Source of the DNA: Lojkania enalia | Lineage: Eukaryota; Ascomycota; Dothideomycetes; Pleosporales | Direction: 5' to 3' | DNA length: 64,000 nt | NCBI GenBank assembly: GCA_010094045.1 | Contig: ML986579.1 | Coordinates: 550,957 to 614,956 of the forward strand | In this document: positions 12,350 through 23,840 of the stretch, piece by piece | How positions within the stretch are numbered: position 1 is the stretch's first letter | Layout of the letters: the number at the start of each line of letters is the position of its first letter | Translations under genes and position numbers: made by a program | The notes under the pieces: generated by a model | Told to the model about the DNA's origin: nothing | What the model saw: only the letters and a program-made list of their open reading frames with translations | The model's database searches: none

Positions 12350-14060
12350 CTATAGGTTCGCTTTTATGCTTACGTCTATCTCATCAGGCCTAACACCCTG
12401 CCACGCTTCCGCAAGTTTCCACAACCTATCCCCACCGATTTCCTCTAGTAGCTTCCCACGGCCGTTCCTGAACATTTCATCGTATTCCTGTTCACACACA
12501 GTATGGACACCTTTCTCCCGAATTACTACTGAGTAGCCCTCTTCCGCCCATGCTTCCCCATTAATGGATCGAATCCATTGATCGGCCATCTGCCTCGCTA
12601 CTTCCTTGCTCTGCTCATCAAATGCATGGTTGAAATTCTGGAAAAGAAAAGCTACATCGAGTTCATGAGAGGAAATGCCTTTGAATGGGCCTAAAACAGG
12701 ATTTGGAATGTGAAAGTGATATTTGTGGCTGCATTTTGCGGGTATGGAGGATCGCCAACCGCGATGGACGCACAGTGCTGGCAGATAGAAACGGAGTTCT
12801 GAGGCGAGGAGGAGAAGGCCACGATTTCTTTCCTCGGATGAAGAATTTTTGGTAAGATTATATGCTGCGAGTATCTTTTGTGTTTCGGATGGTGTTAAGT
12901 CCGAGTTGCAAATATTATAGAGTCGGGTTAGTGCGTTGGGATCATCAAGAATGCGGGCTTTCAGTACAGTTCCCTACGGTATGCTTATCAGCTTGCGGCA
13001 GCAAAAGAAGTAGGCAGAGACTCACGTCATGCGCTGTATCACCGACAATAAATTCATTACACCAATCTGGCTTATGCATTCCCACACTCCCATCGGCCAA
13101 CAGGCCCAAGGTCACGTCCTCTTTCAACCAATCTCCATCAACCAGCGCACAGAAATGCTGCGCAAGCGGTAAATTCTGGCACATTTCCTCCGCTGACATC
13201 TCTCTCAACTTCTTAATCCTCTGATTCTTCTCTAACTGATCCAAACCCAAGAACTTCAATTGATCTTTATACATCTCCTCGTGCCACTTCCACCTCCTCG
13301 GTTTCCTCAGCGTTGCCTCTCCACTCATAATAATGACCCTCTCAAATAGCCCTTCCCCAATATCCGCACACATCAGCTTCGACAACGAAATTGCGCCCGC
13401 AGACTCCCCAATCGCGGTCACATTCCCCGGGTCTCCTCCAAACCCCCTGATATGCTTCTTGACCCATCTAAACGCATTAACCTGATCCCTAAACCCATAA
13501 TTCCCATCCGCACCCAACTCCCTGCTCGCGAGAAAGCCCAGGATGCCAACCCGATAATTAATCGAAACGCCAATAACCGGCTTCCCCATTTCCATCGACC
13601 GAGAAACGAATTTTTGCAGCGAGTACTGAGGCCATGAATTACCGCCCATGGATAATCCGCCGCCGTGAACCCAGACAAAGACAGGTAGCAATTTCTCCTC
13701 CTTGCGGCCGTCCTTTTTGCTGAATACGTCCGGCACGGTAACATTGACATGCAAGCATTCCAACTCATCGAACCTTTCGGTATCCCCTTGACCCTCTTCT
13801 ACGGGTAATGTTTCATTACCGATGAGCGTAAGGTCCCAAGCCTGCGCTCGGTATTTCTGCGGACACGACGGTCCGAAGCGTGTTGCGTCGAATAGCCCAT
13901 CACCTACCATCGACAACGAGTTGATTGGGATGGAGGGTTTCCATCGAGCAGGTATTGAAGCGTATTTGAGACCACGATACTCGATCGTGATTTGGAAGTG
14001 TTTTCCAAGCAAATTACACCCTAGTGTGGGGTGATGAAGAATATTCTGAGTTGAAGACAT
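12350..14060 (-). CDS. type-B carboxylesterase (alpha/beta hydrolase)
   Basis: 552-aa model from two exons, 14060-13026 and 12973-12350, with a 52-bp intron. The oxyanion-hole motif VHGGGLSMGG appears near residue 130, the nucleophile elbow GESAGAISL near 215, and the catalytic-histidine region SHELDVAFLFQNF near 440, so a complete Ser-Glu-His esterase apparatus is plausible. There is no signal peptide, which points to an intracellular esterase acting on small aromatic or aliphatic esters rather than a secreted lipase. The exon 1/2 join reads GDTAHDGTVLKARILDDP, a continuous family match that supports the intron. It is a paralogue of the esterase at 35739-37562, with the same domain order. 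Its start faces the Tpa1 gene's stop across about 620 bp. Confidence 0.88.
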
Positions 14061-14680
14061 AGAAGCGAGAGAAAGAGATCTAATGCAAGGAACAATGATA
14101 CCTAAAAGAGGGTTAGACCAAATAATATAAAAAAGGGATCAATTATGAATGAAAGCAGCGGAATTCAGGATGCAAAAAAGAGCGGTCACAAGAAGTTATA
14201 ATGTGGAGGTGGGGCCGCGGCGGGAAGCTCTTTCCCGACGCACATAGCACAGACATCAAGCTAGTGGAGCCGCTAGCCTTTGTTCTGCAACTGACCAATG
14301 TCCACGGGCCTTTGCTCTGAAATCGTCCCATGTAGTACATTGCGATCGTTTCGCACTTTTGTTCTGCATTTCGCATTATCTTTGCTCTCTTACGGCTTTG
14401 TGATCTCGATGTGTTTTGGGGGTTTGGCCAGTAAGAACGCTACAGTACGCACAATCGGGCGACATCTCGAATTCGACAGCACGTATTCAAGCAGTCCCAA
14501 AGATCAAGTGAATGGTATGACATTAATACCTAACAGAAATGACATAGGAGGTGAGATCCGAAACCAAAATGCAATTCGTAAAGTCGTAAACGTCATCTAT
14601 GCTAAAAATCGAGGCCAAAGCTATTTGCATGATGGAAGGAGAAGGGTATCGAGCGCACCTCACCATCCAACTTTGAATTT
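14061..14680. other. intergenic, esterase promoter side
   Basis: This 620-bp gap lies between the carboxylesterase start (14060) and the Tpa1 stop (14681). It is GC-rich near 14205-14280 and plain elsewhere. Short open stretches exist in it but have no family signal. It most likely holds the esterase promoter and the Tpa1 3' end. Confidence 0.4.
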
Positions 14681-16707
14681 TCAGTCCTCATCGTCTTCGT
14701 CTTCGCCGAATTCCACGCCGTACTCAGCGCAGACGTCCCATCGATCGCCCTTGGCAGCCTTGCTTATGTACTTTGTGAAGCGTAGTACGCCGCGATCCCT
14801 CAAAACGATGCCCATATTGTTCCACCCTGCAGGCTGCGAAAAGAGAACACCATCGTCCTCATCATCACCAGCACTTCTGTACACAGCAGGATCGACCTTG
14901 GTCTTGCGTCTCTGACCGGCGCCTGTACTAGTCGACGGTTCCAAGGCACCGTCATCAGTCCCATCTTCGTCTTCTTCGCCCGCCATGTACATTTCATAGC
15001 CGCCAACCTCTTCTTCTGGTTTTGGAGCTTCTACAGCAGTCCCCGTATTGATTTTTCCTATGCCATTCCCTTGAGCCCCGCCGGTCGCGTGATCTGCCTC
15101 TTCCTCCTCATCACCCCAACCCTTTGTCGGAGTGATGCCGAGACAGACTTCCAACTGCGGGTCTTCCTCCTCGTAGGCAGTAGCGAGGGTATAATCCATC
15201 CCACGTCTAAATCGACGAGCAAAGATGTTACTCTTTGTAAGGGTAATACCTGTGACGAGCGATATCCACTTTGTAAAGGCGGGGTGAGGAAAGAGAATGT
15301 CGACCAAGTCATCGTACGGAGTCATCTTCTCTGTATCAGGATAAGGAGTGGGAATCGGCTGCACTGCCTCTCTGTATAGATACCTTCGTTTGTGAGGGGG
15401 TCGCGCAACCCCTACTTTCGATGCCTCATGGAATGGGTTAGCAGACAGGCTCGGACTCATCTCGTGATCTTTTGATTCAACGTATTCGCGGAGTCTTGCA
15501 GAGAATTTGGGGGAGAGGAATTCCGCAAGTCGTAGAGAAGAATCGTCAGAGAACATGCCGGCCAGCTCCTCGACCGTATTAGGGGTGAGGTAGTTCGGGT
15601 TCATGTACTTGATGAGAAAGTCAATCTCATCCGCGGTAAGCTCGTCTTCTTCTGTATCTGCCATGGCATCCCAGCGAGGAAGATCGACCCAATGCGGCTG
15701 TGGCTCATCGAACACATCGGCCTTTCCCCCTTGGAGTTGGGCAAGAGAGCTTCTTTCGGCGAGCTTCTCTTCTAGTCCTTCTTCATACCCCTCCTCGCCT
15801 TCCTGAGGAATATGAAACCACCCGCTTATAGCTATGCGAATCCGGCCGCCGTCATCCTCTTCCATTTCGTCCAGGCCTCTTTTATAGACCTCCTCGACGT
15901 CGTGGAAGCTTTCTCCTGGCTGCACAGTGAAGAAAGACAGCTGGTTCCACGCTGGAGGAATGGAAAGGGAGAAGTCAGGCTCTGGAACAATGACCTTATC
16001 ACCGCCGGAAGTCTCTAGATTCTTGGTGGGATACAGGCGAAGTGCGCCGCCCCATTCTGGCTTCCACGGTTTGTCAGGATCGAGAAGATAGAGGATCCAG
16101 CTCACTCGCCGGCTGCCGATAACGTCATCATGGCATAGTAGGTGGCAGCCAGGCGTGTAGACGTTCTAAATTGCAATTAGCTGAGGCCAAGGCTTAATGT
16201 TAAACCTTGGGCAACTTACAACAGCCATGTCAGTTTTAACTCCGCTTAACGGACCCGATCCGGTAATGGATGATAAATATTTACGGAAGGCGGAAGAGTA
16301 CAGCGAGTCGCGAAGGGTAAGAAGCGACGGCAAGCGGCGCAAAGCAGAGTCATCGAGACCATCGAGATTCGCTAGGTCACCCGACTGGTGAATCTTGTAG
16401 ATGTCTGTCTCTTTTGGAGTAAAGTGGATATGTTCGCGAATCTCATTGCGCACATTGCGTAGCAGGGTATCGTCGACGAGATTCTGAATAACGGCATGTT
16501 TGTATCTGGTTTAGAGTATTAGTGTGGCGGAAAAAAACAGAATTGCTTTTTTTGCACATACGGTTGCGATGCGGCGTAGTAGTCAGTGTATCCTTGGAGC
16601 ACACTCTTATCGAACAGGCCCTTGCGGAAGTGCTGGTGGGCTTCCTCGTCCGAGATGGCACGCTTCTTGGACTTGCCATTGGCAGGCGCTTCATTCTTGC
16701 GCTTCAT
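14681..16707 (-). CDS. TPA1: Tpa1/Ofd1-type prolyl 3,4-dihydroxylase (2-oxoglutarate/Fe)
   Basis: Member of the Tpa1 (yeast)/Ofd1 (fission yeast)/OGFOD1 family. These enzymes hydroxylate a proline of ribosomal protein uS12 (Rps23) and in some fungi link oxygen level to Sre1/SREBP stability; they act in nucleus and cytosol. Model: exons 16707-16562, 16505-16220 and 16165-14681 (introns 56 and 54 bp), 638 aa; an in-frame ATG at 16731 would add eight residues. The N-terminal domain carries the iron and 2OG set: HLLCHDDVIGSRRVSWILYL (H.D), the distal histidine in PGESFHDVEEVY and arginine in RIAISGWFH. The degenerate second jelly-roll follows, with an acidic insertion (EEEVGGYEMYMAGEEDEDG) and an acidic tail, as in the family. 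The N-terminus has a basic nuclear-signal-like NGKSKKR. A perfect 16-bp palindrome lies about 250 bp upstream. Confidence 0.93.
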
Positions 16708-16962
16708 TCTGGCTATCCCCCTGCCGTGCACTGGTGTGGATAAGCTGAGAAAAGATAGTGGTGAAGGCTCGAAATTTTTGGTGCGGCGAGCTTCGAGGTT
16801 TCGCGGGCCGACCTCACACCACCCATGTCCCTATAACCCCCTCCTCCGGCTGGCGAGAGCTCTCATCTCCCCCCGCCCCTCACCTTGTACATACATTCTC
16901 GCCTCAGGCGTCTGCACGCACAATTGCTTGCATTTGTGCCGGCAAACCGTATCCCGTCGTCT

Positions 16963-16978
16963 CCGCATCTAGATGCGG
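16963..16978. promoter_or_regulatory. perfect 16-bp palindrome upstream of the Tpa1 gene
   Basis: CCGCATCTAGATGCGG reads identically on both strands. It ends in CCG/CGG triplets, the half-sites recognised by Zn2Cys6 dimers, and is followed by further GCGGA motifs (about 17000). It lies 256 bp upstream of the Tpa1 start and about 260 bp beyond the TPC1 stop. The role is inferred. Confidence 0.45.
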
Positions 16979-17240
16979 AAAAGTTCTGATTTTGCGGAGA
17001 TGGGCACTGCCTCTGGTTGGATCCCGACTCGGCTGTATACACCCTATACAGAGCGCATGCATTATGGCTTGAAGTCGCACGTCCGAAGGAAGCCCAATCG
17101 CTGGAATTGCTTTTGTTAAGTTCTACTAAAATTCCCTCGGCTCTACAATGTGCGGACCTATTCCAAGTCAAGCCCCAAAACACCAAGAACTACCCCGGAC
17201 GCCGAGCTATGCAGCGTCTCCAAACGCATCCGCCAGCCGC

Positions 17241-18322
17241 TTACTCTTCGCTGAGCGTCTTCTCCATGGTCAGCATCGCCGCCATAACTCGCTCATAGGT
17301 CCACATTGTCACAGCACTTGCAGGGGCAGCCTTCAGTAGACTCACTGTGAGTCCGCGATACATGCCCCTCCGACCCTCGTTCTTCCAGATGTTTATCAGG
17401 GTCCTAGTCACACCCCTGTATTCGGGAATGTTGCGGTGAACATATCTTGAGCGCGTGGGGCCTTGGACTTGTAAGCGCTTCCTCGTGGTATCGAGCGGGT
17501 AGACGGCAGTTTTCGATAGGACACTCGCAATGACTCCCGCAGCTGCGTCTGATGTTCCGAATGGCATCGGAATGGCACATGTAGCTAGTACGGGCTTCAA
17601 CGCCTCGTAGCTTGCAAAGAAGAGGCCCATGTAGGGTACAATCTGGCTCACACCAGCACCCAGGCCACGGAAGAACCCCGCTGGTCCTTCATGCTCCGCT
17701 ATATGTCGGATTGAAGAGACAATGGACGCATAGACGCGGTCCCGCCCCTGAGCCGCAAACCGCGTCCGTAAGAGGTCGAGCGGGTAGGTAGCAGTAGTCC
17801 CGCAGGCGCCAGCAGCTGCGCCACTTATGAAGGAGATGACAGAGCCCGGTGGATGGTATGGCTGCGGTATCGCGTCAAGGAGGTGCGACATGTACGTGTA
17901 GGCGGAGAATTGGACGCTACCGTAGGCCAGATACATGGCCTCAGCCGGGATGTTGCCCTTCCATAGCCCCGTGAGACCTTCCTCACGCAAGATGTGCTTT
18001 AGGGTGCTGAGCGTGCCTTTGTAGACAGGACCTTGGATGTTGTAGGTGCTGAGGGGGTCAGAGAGGGAGTGGACTTGGAGCTGCAGGCGGATCTTGATGA
18101 CGTCGAGAGGAGCTATCACGAAGCTGGGCAGCGTCAGCTTGCAAGCCCGCAACCACGGACTGGAGGGGAGAAAGCATACCGAGACACGAGGCCTGATATG
18201 GCACCGGCAAGGACAACCTGCCGCGGCGAGCCCTGGGAAACAACGCTGTGAGCGGGGACCATGGTAGCAGGCTCTTTGAAGGGCAGTACCTCATCTCGGA
18301 GGTGCGCAACAGCTCCAGACAT
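17241..18322 (-). CDS. TPC1: mitochondrial thiamine pyrophosphate carrier
   Basis: Inner-membrane carrier (SLC25 family) that exchanges cytosolic thiamine pyrophosphate for matrix nucleotides. Model: exons 18322-18290, 18232-18180 and 18123-17241, 322 aa, close to the usual length. Three carrier repeats are visible, each with a P.(D/E)..(K/R) signature: [23 protein letters not shown] and [17 protein letters not shown]-typical blocks are [21 protein letters not shown]-like [22 protein letters not shown] and the tail [15 protein letters not shown]. The first intron (18289-18233, 57 bp) is a multiple of three without a stop. Removing it joins HLRDE to [10 protein letters not shown], which matches the family N-terminus. 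The second intron (56 bp) joins GLVSR to FVIAPLDV. The gene is divergent from the carnitine-type dioxygenase gene, with 256 bp between starts. Confidence 0.93.
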
Positions 18323-18578
18323 GCGCGACGCCCACGCCTCCGCTAAGGAGGGACAAGAAAATAGCGGACCAGTGTCGGCAGTGCAGGTCAGTAGATATCG
18401 CCTGAGCGAAGAGAGGATAAATATTCGGCAAAGCGGGAATTGGTGATGGCGCCTCGGTCTCGTGGAAGCGGCCGAGTGTTGAAAAAGCTGGCGTCTCCCC
18501 GCAAATTCGGCGATCGTCGGGACAGCGCCCGTGGACTGACTGCCCTGTGCCTGCATCCATCCCCCTCCGTCAGCCGCC

Positions 18579-20015
18579 ATGTCCCTGAAGCTCACCACCG
18601 CCCTCCCACTGCGGGCTCTCTGTGAGCCACTTGCACGCGCTGGCCCGCATCGCCTATCCGTCGTCCCCTTCGTCCCAGTCCTCGCGCGGAACGCTCCTGC
18701 ACGGCACTTCTGGCGCAGCCCTCCGCCACCGGCCGCCTCCCCCGCACACCAGGAGCACCTCGTCCACGATGCCACGAACAAGGGCCAGTTGGACGGCAAG
18801 CCGGCCAAACACGTCGCCGTGAACATCGACGGCGATCCGCGCGTTTTCGACACCATCTTTCTCCGCGACAGCTGCACCTGCCCGCAATGCGTCGACCCGC
18901 ACAGCAAGCAGAAGCTATTCCAGACCTCCGACATACCCCAGACCCTCCAGGGATCTTGCCGGACAGTGGTGGACGAAGAGAGGGGATGGTCGATTGAGGT
19001 GGAGTGGGAGAATGATGTGCCTGGCTACGGCCCGGAGCACCGCACAAGACACTCAATTGACTGGCTGCGCCGTGCCTTGAACACAGAACTGGAGCTCAGA
19101 GGAGGCGTGCGGAGCGACGACCGAGTGCTATGGGACAAGGAGCGGATCACGAAGGACAACAAATGGGTCGACTACAAGGACTACATGGCCGAGGACGGAG
19201 TCCTGTTCGACGCGCTCAGCCATCTGCACAAGTACGGCCTGCTCTTTCTTAGGAACGTGCCTGAGTCGGAGCAGTCTGTGGTGGACATTGCCGGCCGGAT
19301 TGGCACACTGAAAGACACCTTTTATGGCCGCACGTGGGACGTCAAATCGAAACCAGAAGCGGAGAATATTGCCTACACCCAGCAGTTTCTCGGCCTGCAC
19401 ATGGACTTGCTCTACACCTCGAACCCTCCGCATCTCCAGCTCCTACACTCTCTCCGTGCCCGAGCCCCACGCGGAGAATCGTTCTTCAGTGACTCCTTTT
19501 ATGCCGCACACAGGCTGCATGTTTCGTCGGCCTTCCATTTCCGCACTCTATGCACCTTTCCTGTGACATACCACTACCATCATCCGAATTATCATTACCA
19601 TTTCACGCGTCCCACAATCGAACTGTTCCCGTACCCAAAGTATAGCGAGCCCACAAACTTAGCCATAAATCGTATAAACTGGTCGCCGCCCTTCCAAGGC
19701 CCATTTGAAGCCCGCATTGGCGGGGAGAACCAGACGGCGCTAGGGAACTACCTCGCTGCTGCGCACGCTTTCGAGAAGCTTCTCAGCGCAGAAGAGAATT
19801 TGTATGAGTACAGGTTAGAAGAAGGAGAGTGCGTGATTTTCGACAATAGGAGGGTATTGCACGCACGAAGAGCATTCGATGCGTCGAAGGGGGAAAGGTG
19901 GCTAAAGGGCGCCTATGTGGATGATGATGTCTTCTTTTCAAAATTAAGAGTTTTAGAGGAAAGATATAGAGGTAAGTGGACAGCAGAGGGTGTTGTAAGG
20001 CATGCTGTCAAGTAG
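18579..20015 (+). CDS. gamma-butyrobetaine dioxygenase-family protein
   Basis: Intronless 478-aa 2-oxoglutarate/Fe(II) dioxygenase of the gamma-butyrobetaine / trimethyllysine hydroxylase family (carnitine biosynthesis). The arginine- and alanine-rich N-terminus (about 50 residues, containing RHFWRS) looks like a mitochondrial presequence. Next is the N-terminal zinc-binding module: HVAVNIDGD..VFDTIFLRDSC with CTCPQCVDPHSKQK, which supplies three of the four usual ligands. The catalytic TauD-like jelly-roll has the facial triad in FLGLHMDLLYTSNPP (H and D) and the distal histidine in IFDNRRVLHARRAF. Gamma-butyrobetaine hydroxylase is somewhat favoured over trimethyllysine hydroxylase by length, but this cannot be settled by eye. 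GC-rich 5' codons contrast with later A+T-richer ones. It shares a 256-bp divergent promoter with TPC1, another mitochondrial cofactor gene. Confidence 0.88.
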   Translation: MSLKLTTALPLRALCEPLARAGPHRLSVVPFVPVLARNAPARHFWRSPPPPAASPAHQEHLVHDATNKGQLDGKPAKHVAVNIDGDPRVFDTIFLRDSCTCPQCVDPHSKQKLFQTSDIPQTLQGSCRTVVDEERGWSIEVEWENDVPGYGPEHRTRHSIDWLRRALNTELELRGGVRSDDRVLWDKERITKDNKWVDYKDYMAEDGVLFDALSHLHKYGLLFLRNVPESEQSVVDIAGRIGTLKDTFYGRTWDVKSKPEAENIAYTQQFLGLHMDLLYTSNPPHLQLLHSLRARAPRGESFFSDSFYAAHRLHVSSAFHFRTLCTFPVTYHYHHPNYHYHFTRPTIELFPYPKYSEPTNLAINRINWSPPFQGPFEARIGGENQTALGNYLAAAHAFEKLLSAEENLYEYRLEEGECVIFDNRRVLHARRAFDASKGERWLKGAYVDDDVFFSKLRVLEERYRGKWTAEGVVRHAVK

Positions 20016-20270
20016 TCTCCATCCGAACGCCATAAAAATAAAAGCATCATTCTATACCCCTAGGGTTATTCACCCCGTTTTCAATACTTGACCGCCTACG
20101 GTACTTCCTTTTCGAGATTTCCGACTCCTAGACAGATTGCCTCGCATCCAGGCTATGTCATCAATACAGACATGTGAATCCTGCTTACATTAGCCCCCTT
20201 ATCTCCCACCTGAGATCTCATAGTAATCCAACCACATACCTTAGGCATTCCCATTCCCAACCCTATTCTC

Positions 20271-20490
20271 TTACATCAGACCCGTAAGCCTCTCCATATA
20301 CTCCCCCAACTCCCCCTCCACACCCCGGATAATCTCCTCCAGATCCTCCTTCTTTCGTTCCATGCCTTCAATACCTGCTCTGGCCATCGATGTCATATGC
20401 GTTCGGACTATCTCTCCAAACTATGATGTTTCGTTCCGTGAGGTTGTGATGAAGGTTTCGTAGCGGTGGGTGTCTAATTAGATTCCTGCT
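20271..20490 (-). pseudogene. C-terminal scrap of an unidentified coiled-coil protein
   Basis: Read on the minus strand, this segment encodes a coherent tail ending at a TAA at 20271. It starts near YETFITTSRNETS, hits one in-frame TAG, and continues through VRTHMTSMARAGIEGMERKK and then GVEGELGEYMERLTGLM. Charge pattern and heptads look like a genuine predicted coiled coil. Upstream (above 20490) the frame is lost in repetitive DNA. I read it as the 3' remnant of a decayed gene of unknown family; the stop could have arisen by C-to-T change. Confidence 0.4.
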
Positions 20491-20494
20491 AAGG

Positions 20495-20840
20495 CTTGCT
20501 GGGTTTTGGGTTGGCAGGGATATGGACATTGTGACGCTAGGGTGCGTCGAGGTTAAGTAAAGTTTAGAGAAGTGCTTGCGTTACTTGGTTTTTATGCCAG
20601 GATGGATGTGGTGATTCTAGGAGAGCGACGAGTTTTAGCAAATGTTAGCCAAAAGGTTGGGAAGGTGTGCGAGCATTTGGTTTTGGTGCCTGGACGGATA
20701 TGTAGGGCGAAGGTTGGGAAGGTGCCTGTGCATTTGGTTCTGATGCCTAGCTGGATTTGGTAGCGTTAGAGTGCGACGAGGTTAGGCAAAGGTTAGGGGT
20801 TGGCGTAGGTACTCGGTTTTGATGCTTATATAGATATATA
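20495..20840. repeat. degenerate minisatellite
   Basis: About five imperfect units of roughly 57-83 bp. They are built from recurring blocks GTTGGGAAGGTG, GCATTTGGTTTTGGTGCCTGG, TGGTAGCGTTAGAGTGCGACG and AGGTTAGGCAAAG (clearest at 20656-20720 and 20713-20800). The outer units are more diverged. It directly abuts the gene scrap to its left. I see no coding function. Confidence 0.6.
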
Positions 20841-21319
20841 TAAAAATACGTGTGCGGATGATGCAGGCAAACAGGAGGTCATGTGTATTGTATGGAATGG
20901 GATAGAACAAGGACATGCATGTTCATTTCTTTGGGATTGGGACGGGGAAGGTGGTGAAGTGTTGATCTAATTATTTTGGTTCATGAGGTATCTTCCCAAG
21001 ACTTAACTTCTCTAGAGTGAAGGACGGTTTGTAGTCTAGCTTTATGATAGAGGCTGAAACGGTAATTTAAAGTTTGTTTAAGGCATACGGTTTTTAGAAA
21101 GTAGATATTTACATAATGATATTAATAGGAAATAGCATATAGTATTGTGATAAGGCCTGAGGCGGTTTTTATAACTTAAGTCTATTGTATACATTTTCTA
21201 ATTACTATTAGGAAGATATTACCCTCTATACCATCTTTTTTTCTTATTCTAAGTCTTTATAGCACAATTATTTGAAGAATAATTCATGTCTGATCTCTCC
21301 AAATATATCTGATCGCTGC

Positions 21320-23840
21320 TGTAGCCGCCGACAAGATATCCCTCAAACCCACTCACGCTCTCACCCGTCCTATTCGCGGGAGAGTGCGGTCATTTTTCAA
21401 TAACAGCCTCCCTACCCGTCAAGGTGAAGTTTGTAAGCGCTAAAGATTCATTATCAATCACAAGGCCGTAGTTGCCTGGGTAAAGCACTTTGTTCCCCTT
21501 GTCGTCGACTCTAGCAAGAGAGCCAAGGGTATGGCTTAAGTGTGTGGTGCCAGGGGAAGCCCATTCGATACAGAAGAGTCATTAGTACGCTATAAGGGAC
21601 TTCTTTAGATACGGACTGGACCGAAGGGTCCAGATAGATATGCTAGGGTTTCGTAGTCGGAAGGGGTAGCAATCTAGGTACGTCAAATTATTATCACGAC
21701 GTATTGACATCAAATCCGAGATCTCGTAGGAAGCGCCCAGCCTCCTGGCTATGGAGGCTGAAAAGTTTGTGTAGTACAGACCATCTCCGAATTCGTATAC
21801 AGCGCTACCGTTGTACCATTTGCAAATTCGATCCGGATTGTACGTACTTGGGCGAAGTGACGTGTCCGTCATCGGTACTTCGTTAATATAGGACGCCGGA
21901 TATTGCGTCAAAGGCAAGCGACCAGCTAGCACCGCTTTCCCGGTAATGATACCCATAATTGCAACATCTCCACCTTGGTCAGGAGGACCGGCTCATAGCA
22001 AGGATGAAATATTCGGGATTTTGGCGATACGTGACGAATCGAGATAGCCTCCACCCATTTCTGCGATGATCATAGGCGTTTCCAAAGAAGCAAGCCGCCC
22101 AATCAAGTCGAGTTTCACGTCAGTCTAGGCAAGTGAGACACGATCCATGCCTTCGGCTTCTACATCCTTGTTTGTTCCACCTATGTATATGATAATGTCA
22201 CCAGCGTTCGCACTATAGCCTTGTTAGTAGAAGATGGCATCCTGTAACATTCCGAGCTACTCACATTGGTCACACAAGAAGCTGGCTGTTTGTGGTGGGA
22301 TCTCCCTAGCCGCCAACTCCTTGGATGTAGTTGACCGTGACGTTTAATTTTTGAGCTGGCCAAACTGGACTATGCAGATATGTTGGTACATCGGCGTAGA
22401 TACTAAGGTCATCCGTTGCATTCTTCCAGCCGCCAAGGAGTTCTAGAGAGGAAAATGAGTTGAGGGAGAGGGGTAATAGGCCGTCATTTTTCAAAAGTAC
22501 TATCCCTTCTACGTCTGCTCTGTACGCGAGCTGTTGTGACGCATTCGTGGTCACCGCACTAAAATCAATCTATTTATAAGGTTGCTGCTTAGGTGGGTCA
22601 AAATATTCAAGGCGGACGAGTGATGAGTATTGACGAATGACGGCCTAGTTGAGGGAAGTTCCGTTGATCAGACTTTTAGAGATCGCTGCCCCTAGGTGAT
22701 TCGGATAATATGTACCAGCATTCAGTGAATCTGCAGTAGCCTGCTCCTGGGTAGATGGCCATTGATGTGGCAGATAGACGTTTTGTATAGCATCGCAGTC
22801 GCTGGTTATCCATTGCTCCTCGTTCGTCCATCCCCAATACTCTCGAAGGATTGCTTGGAGAAGATATGGTTCGGCACATGTCGGGACTCCATTAATGGCA
22901 TTATAGGAGTACATGAATATGCCTACGTTAGAATCACGAGCGCAGCTTTGAAATGGCGGTAGGTAGTATTCTACTAGATCCCACTTGGAAATTTGGGCAT
23001 CTAATTGGTACCTAAAATTCCCGTTCCAGATTTCTATGTCATGTCCTAAGAATTGTGTCGAAAAAAAAAAAATTCCAAGAGCAGGCCTCCCGCTTTCAGA
23101 CTCATCTGCGTAGTGCTTACAAGCCGCCACAACTCGCTGTTAAGGACTATTTGAGTTGCCTTGAAGCTCCTTTATGAGGAAATGGGCATAAGAGGATAGA
23201 TGGTAGGGGTCTTCGCCAGGGGTTTCTTTTGCAGTATGAGCATTCCGAGTAACTAGGCCATTTTGGAATTTAATAGAAATCACCCACCTTGTCCTCTTCC
23301 CCACCTTAGGCCCCTGAAACAGTTAATATTCAGAGTCTAAAGTCTAGACAAGTCCGGATAGCGTTATTGAATATACGAACCTCTAATGAGATGACAGTCG
23401 CAACATCCTTGATTAGCTAATCATCAAAAGCCACGTCTATTGCAATAGGCAGTGGGAGGGACGTGGCGTAGCTATAGTCTCCATCATCGGAGAAGTCGGT
23501 GTACAGTCCTGCAATGCCATGCAAATCCTCAGACCACCACTCGCATGGTGGCAGACCAAGACGCGGAACTCTAGATGCAGTACTCGCTGTAGCGTTAATC
23601 TTCTCGGAAAAACTTAACAGGGAAACGAGGGAAGATGCCCTGTCTCTCAGTGCTAGCGCCGGTTAGGCAAAGATCCATATAGGTATATATATCTTTCTTA
23701 CAGGCTCTCGTGCCATATATTGTCTTATTCTTGAGGGGGCCGCTTATGCAATCTGGAAACAGCCCCAACGCCGTATTAGTCCGGACAAAGATCAAGAAAT
23801 ATTAGGGTGAGGATAACATTGTCGAGGAGTCAACTAAGTC
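21320..23840 (-). pseudogene. GH3 beta-xylosidase pseudogene
   Basis: A secreted glycoside hydrolase family 3 beta-xylosidase is recognisable along the whole span but split over several frames with many stops. In order from 23795 down: FPDCISGPLKNKTIYGTRAC; the segment RVPRLGLPP.EWWSEDLHGIAG near 23550; AACKHYADESESGRPALG near 23120; SYNAINGVPTCAEPYLLQ; and the nucleophile region QWITSDCDAIQNVYLPHQW near 22800. Next are GIVLLKNDGLLPLSLNSFSS near 22490, TYNPDRICKWYNGSAVYEF near 21840 and FGDGLYYTNFSASIARRLG. Frameshifts and stops (several TAG at former CAG or TGG positions) separate these blocks, so no functional enzyme can be made. The C-terminal fibronectin-like region is also partly lost. 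An active ancestor would have released xylose from xylo-oligosaccharides. Confidence 0.85.

Noticed and set aside
18134..18934. Long minus-strand open frame antisense to the dioxygenase start
   Set aside because: Its last part is the TPC1 5' exons; the rest is antisense to the GC-rich 5' end of the dioxygenase gene.
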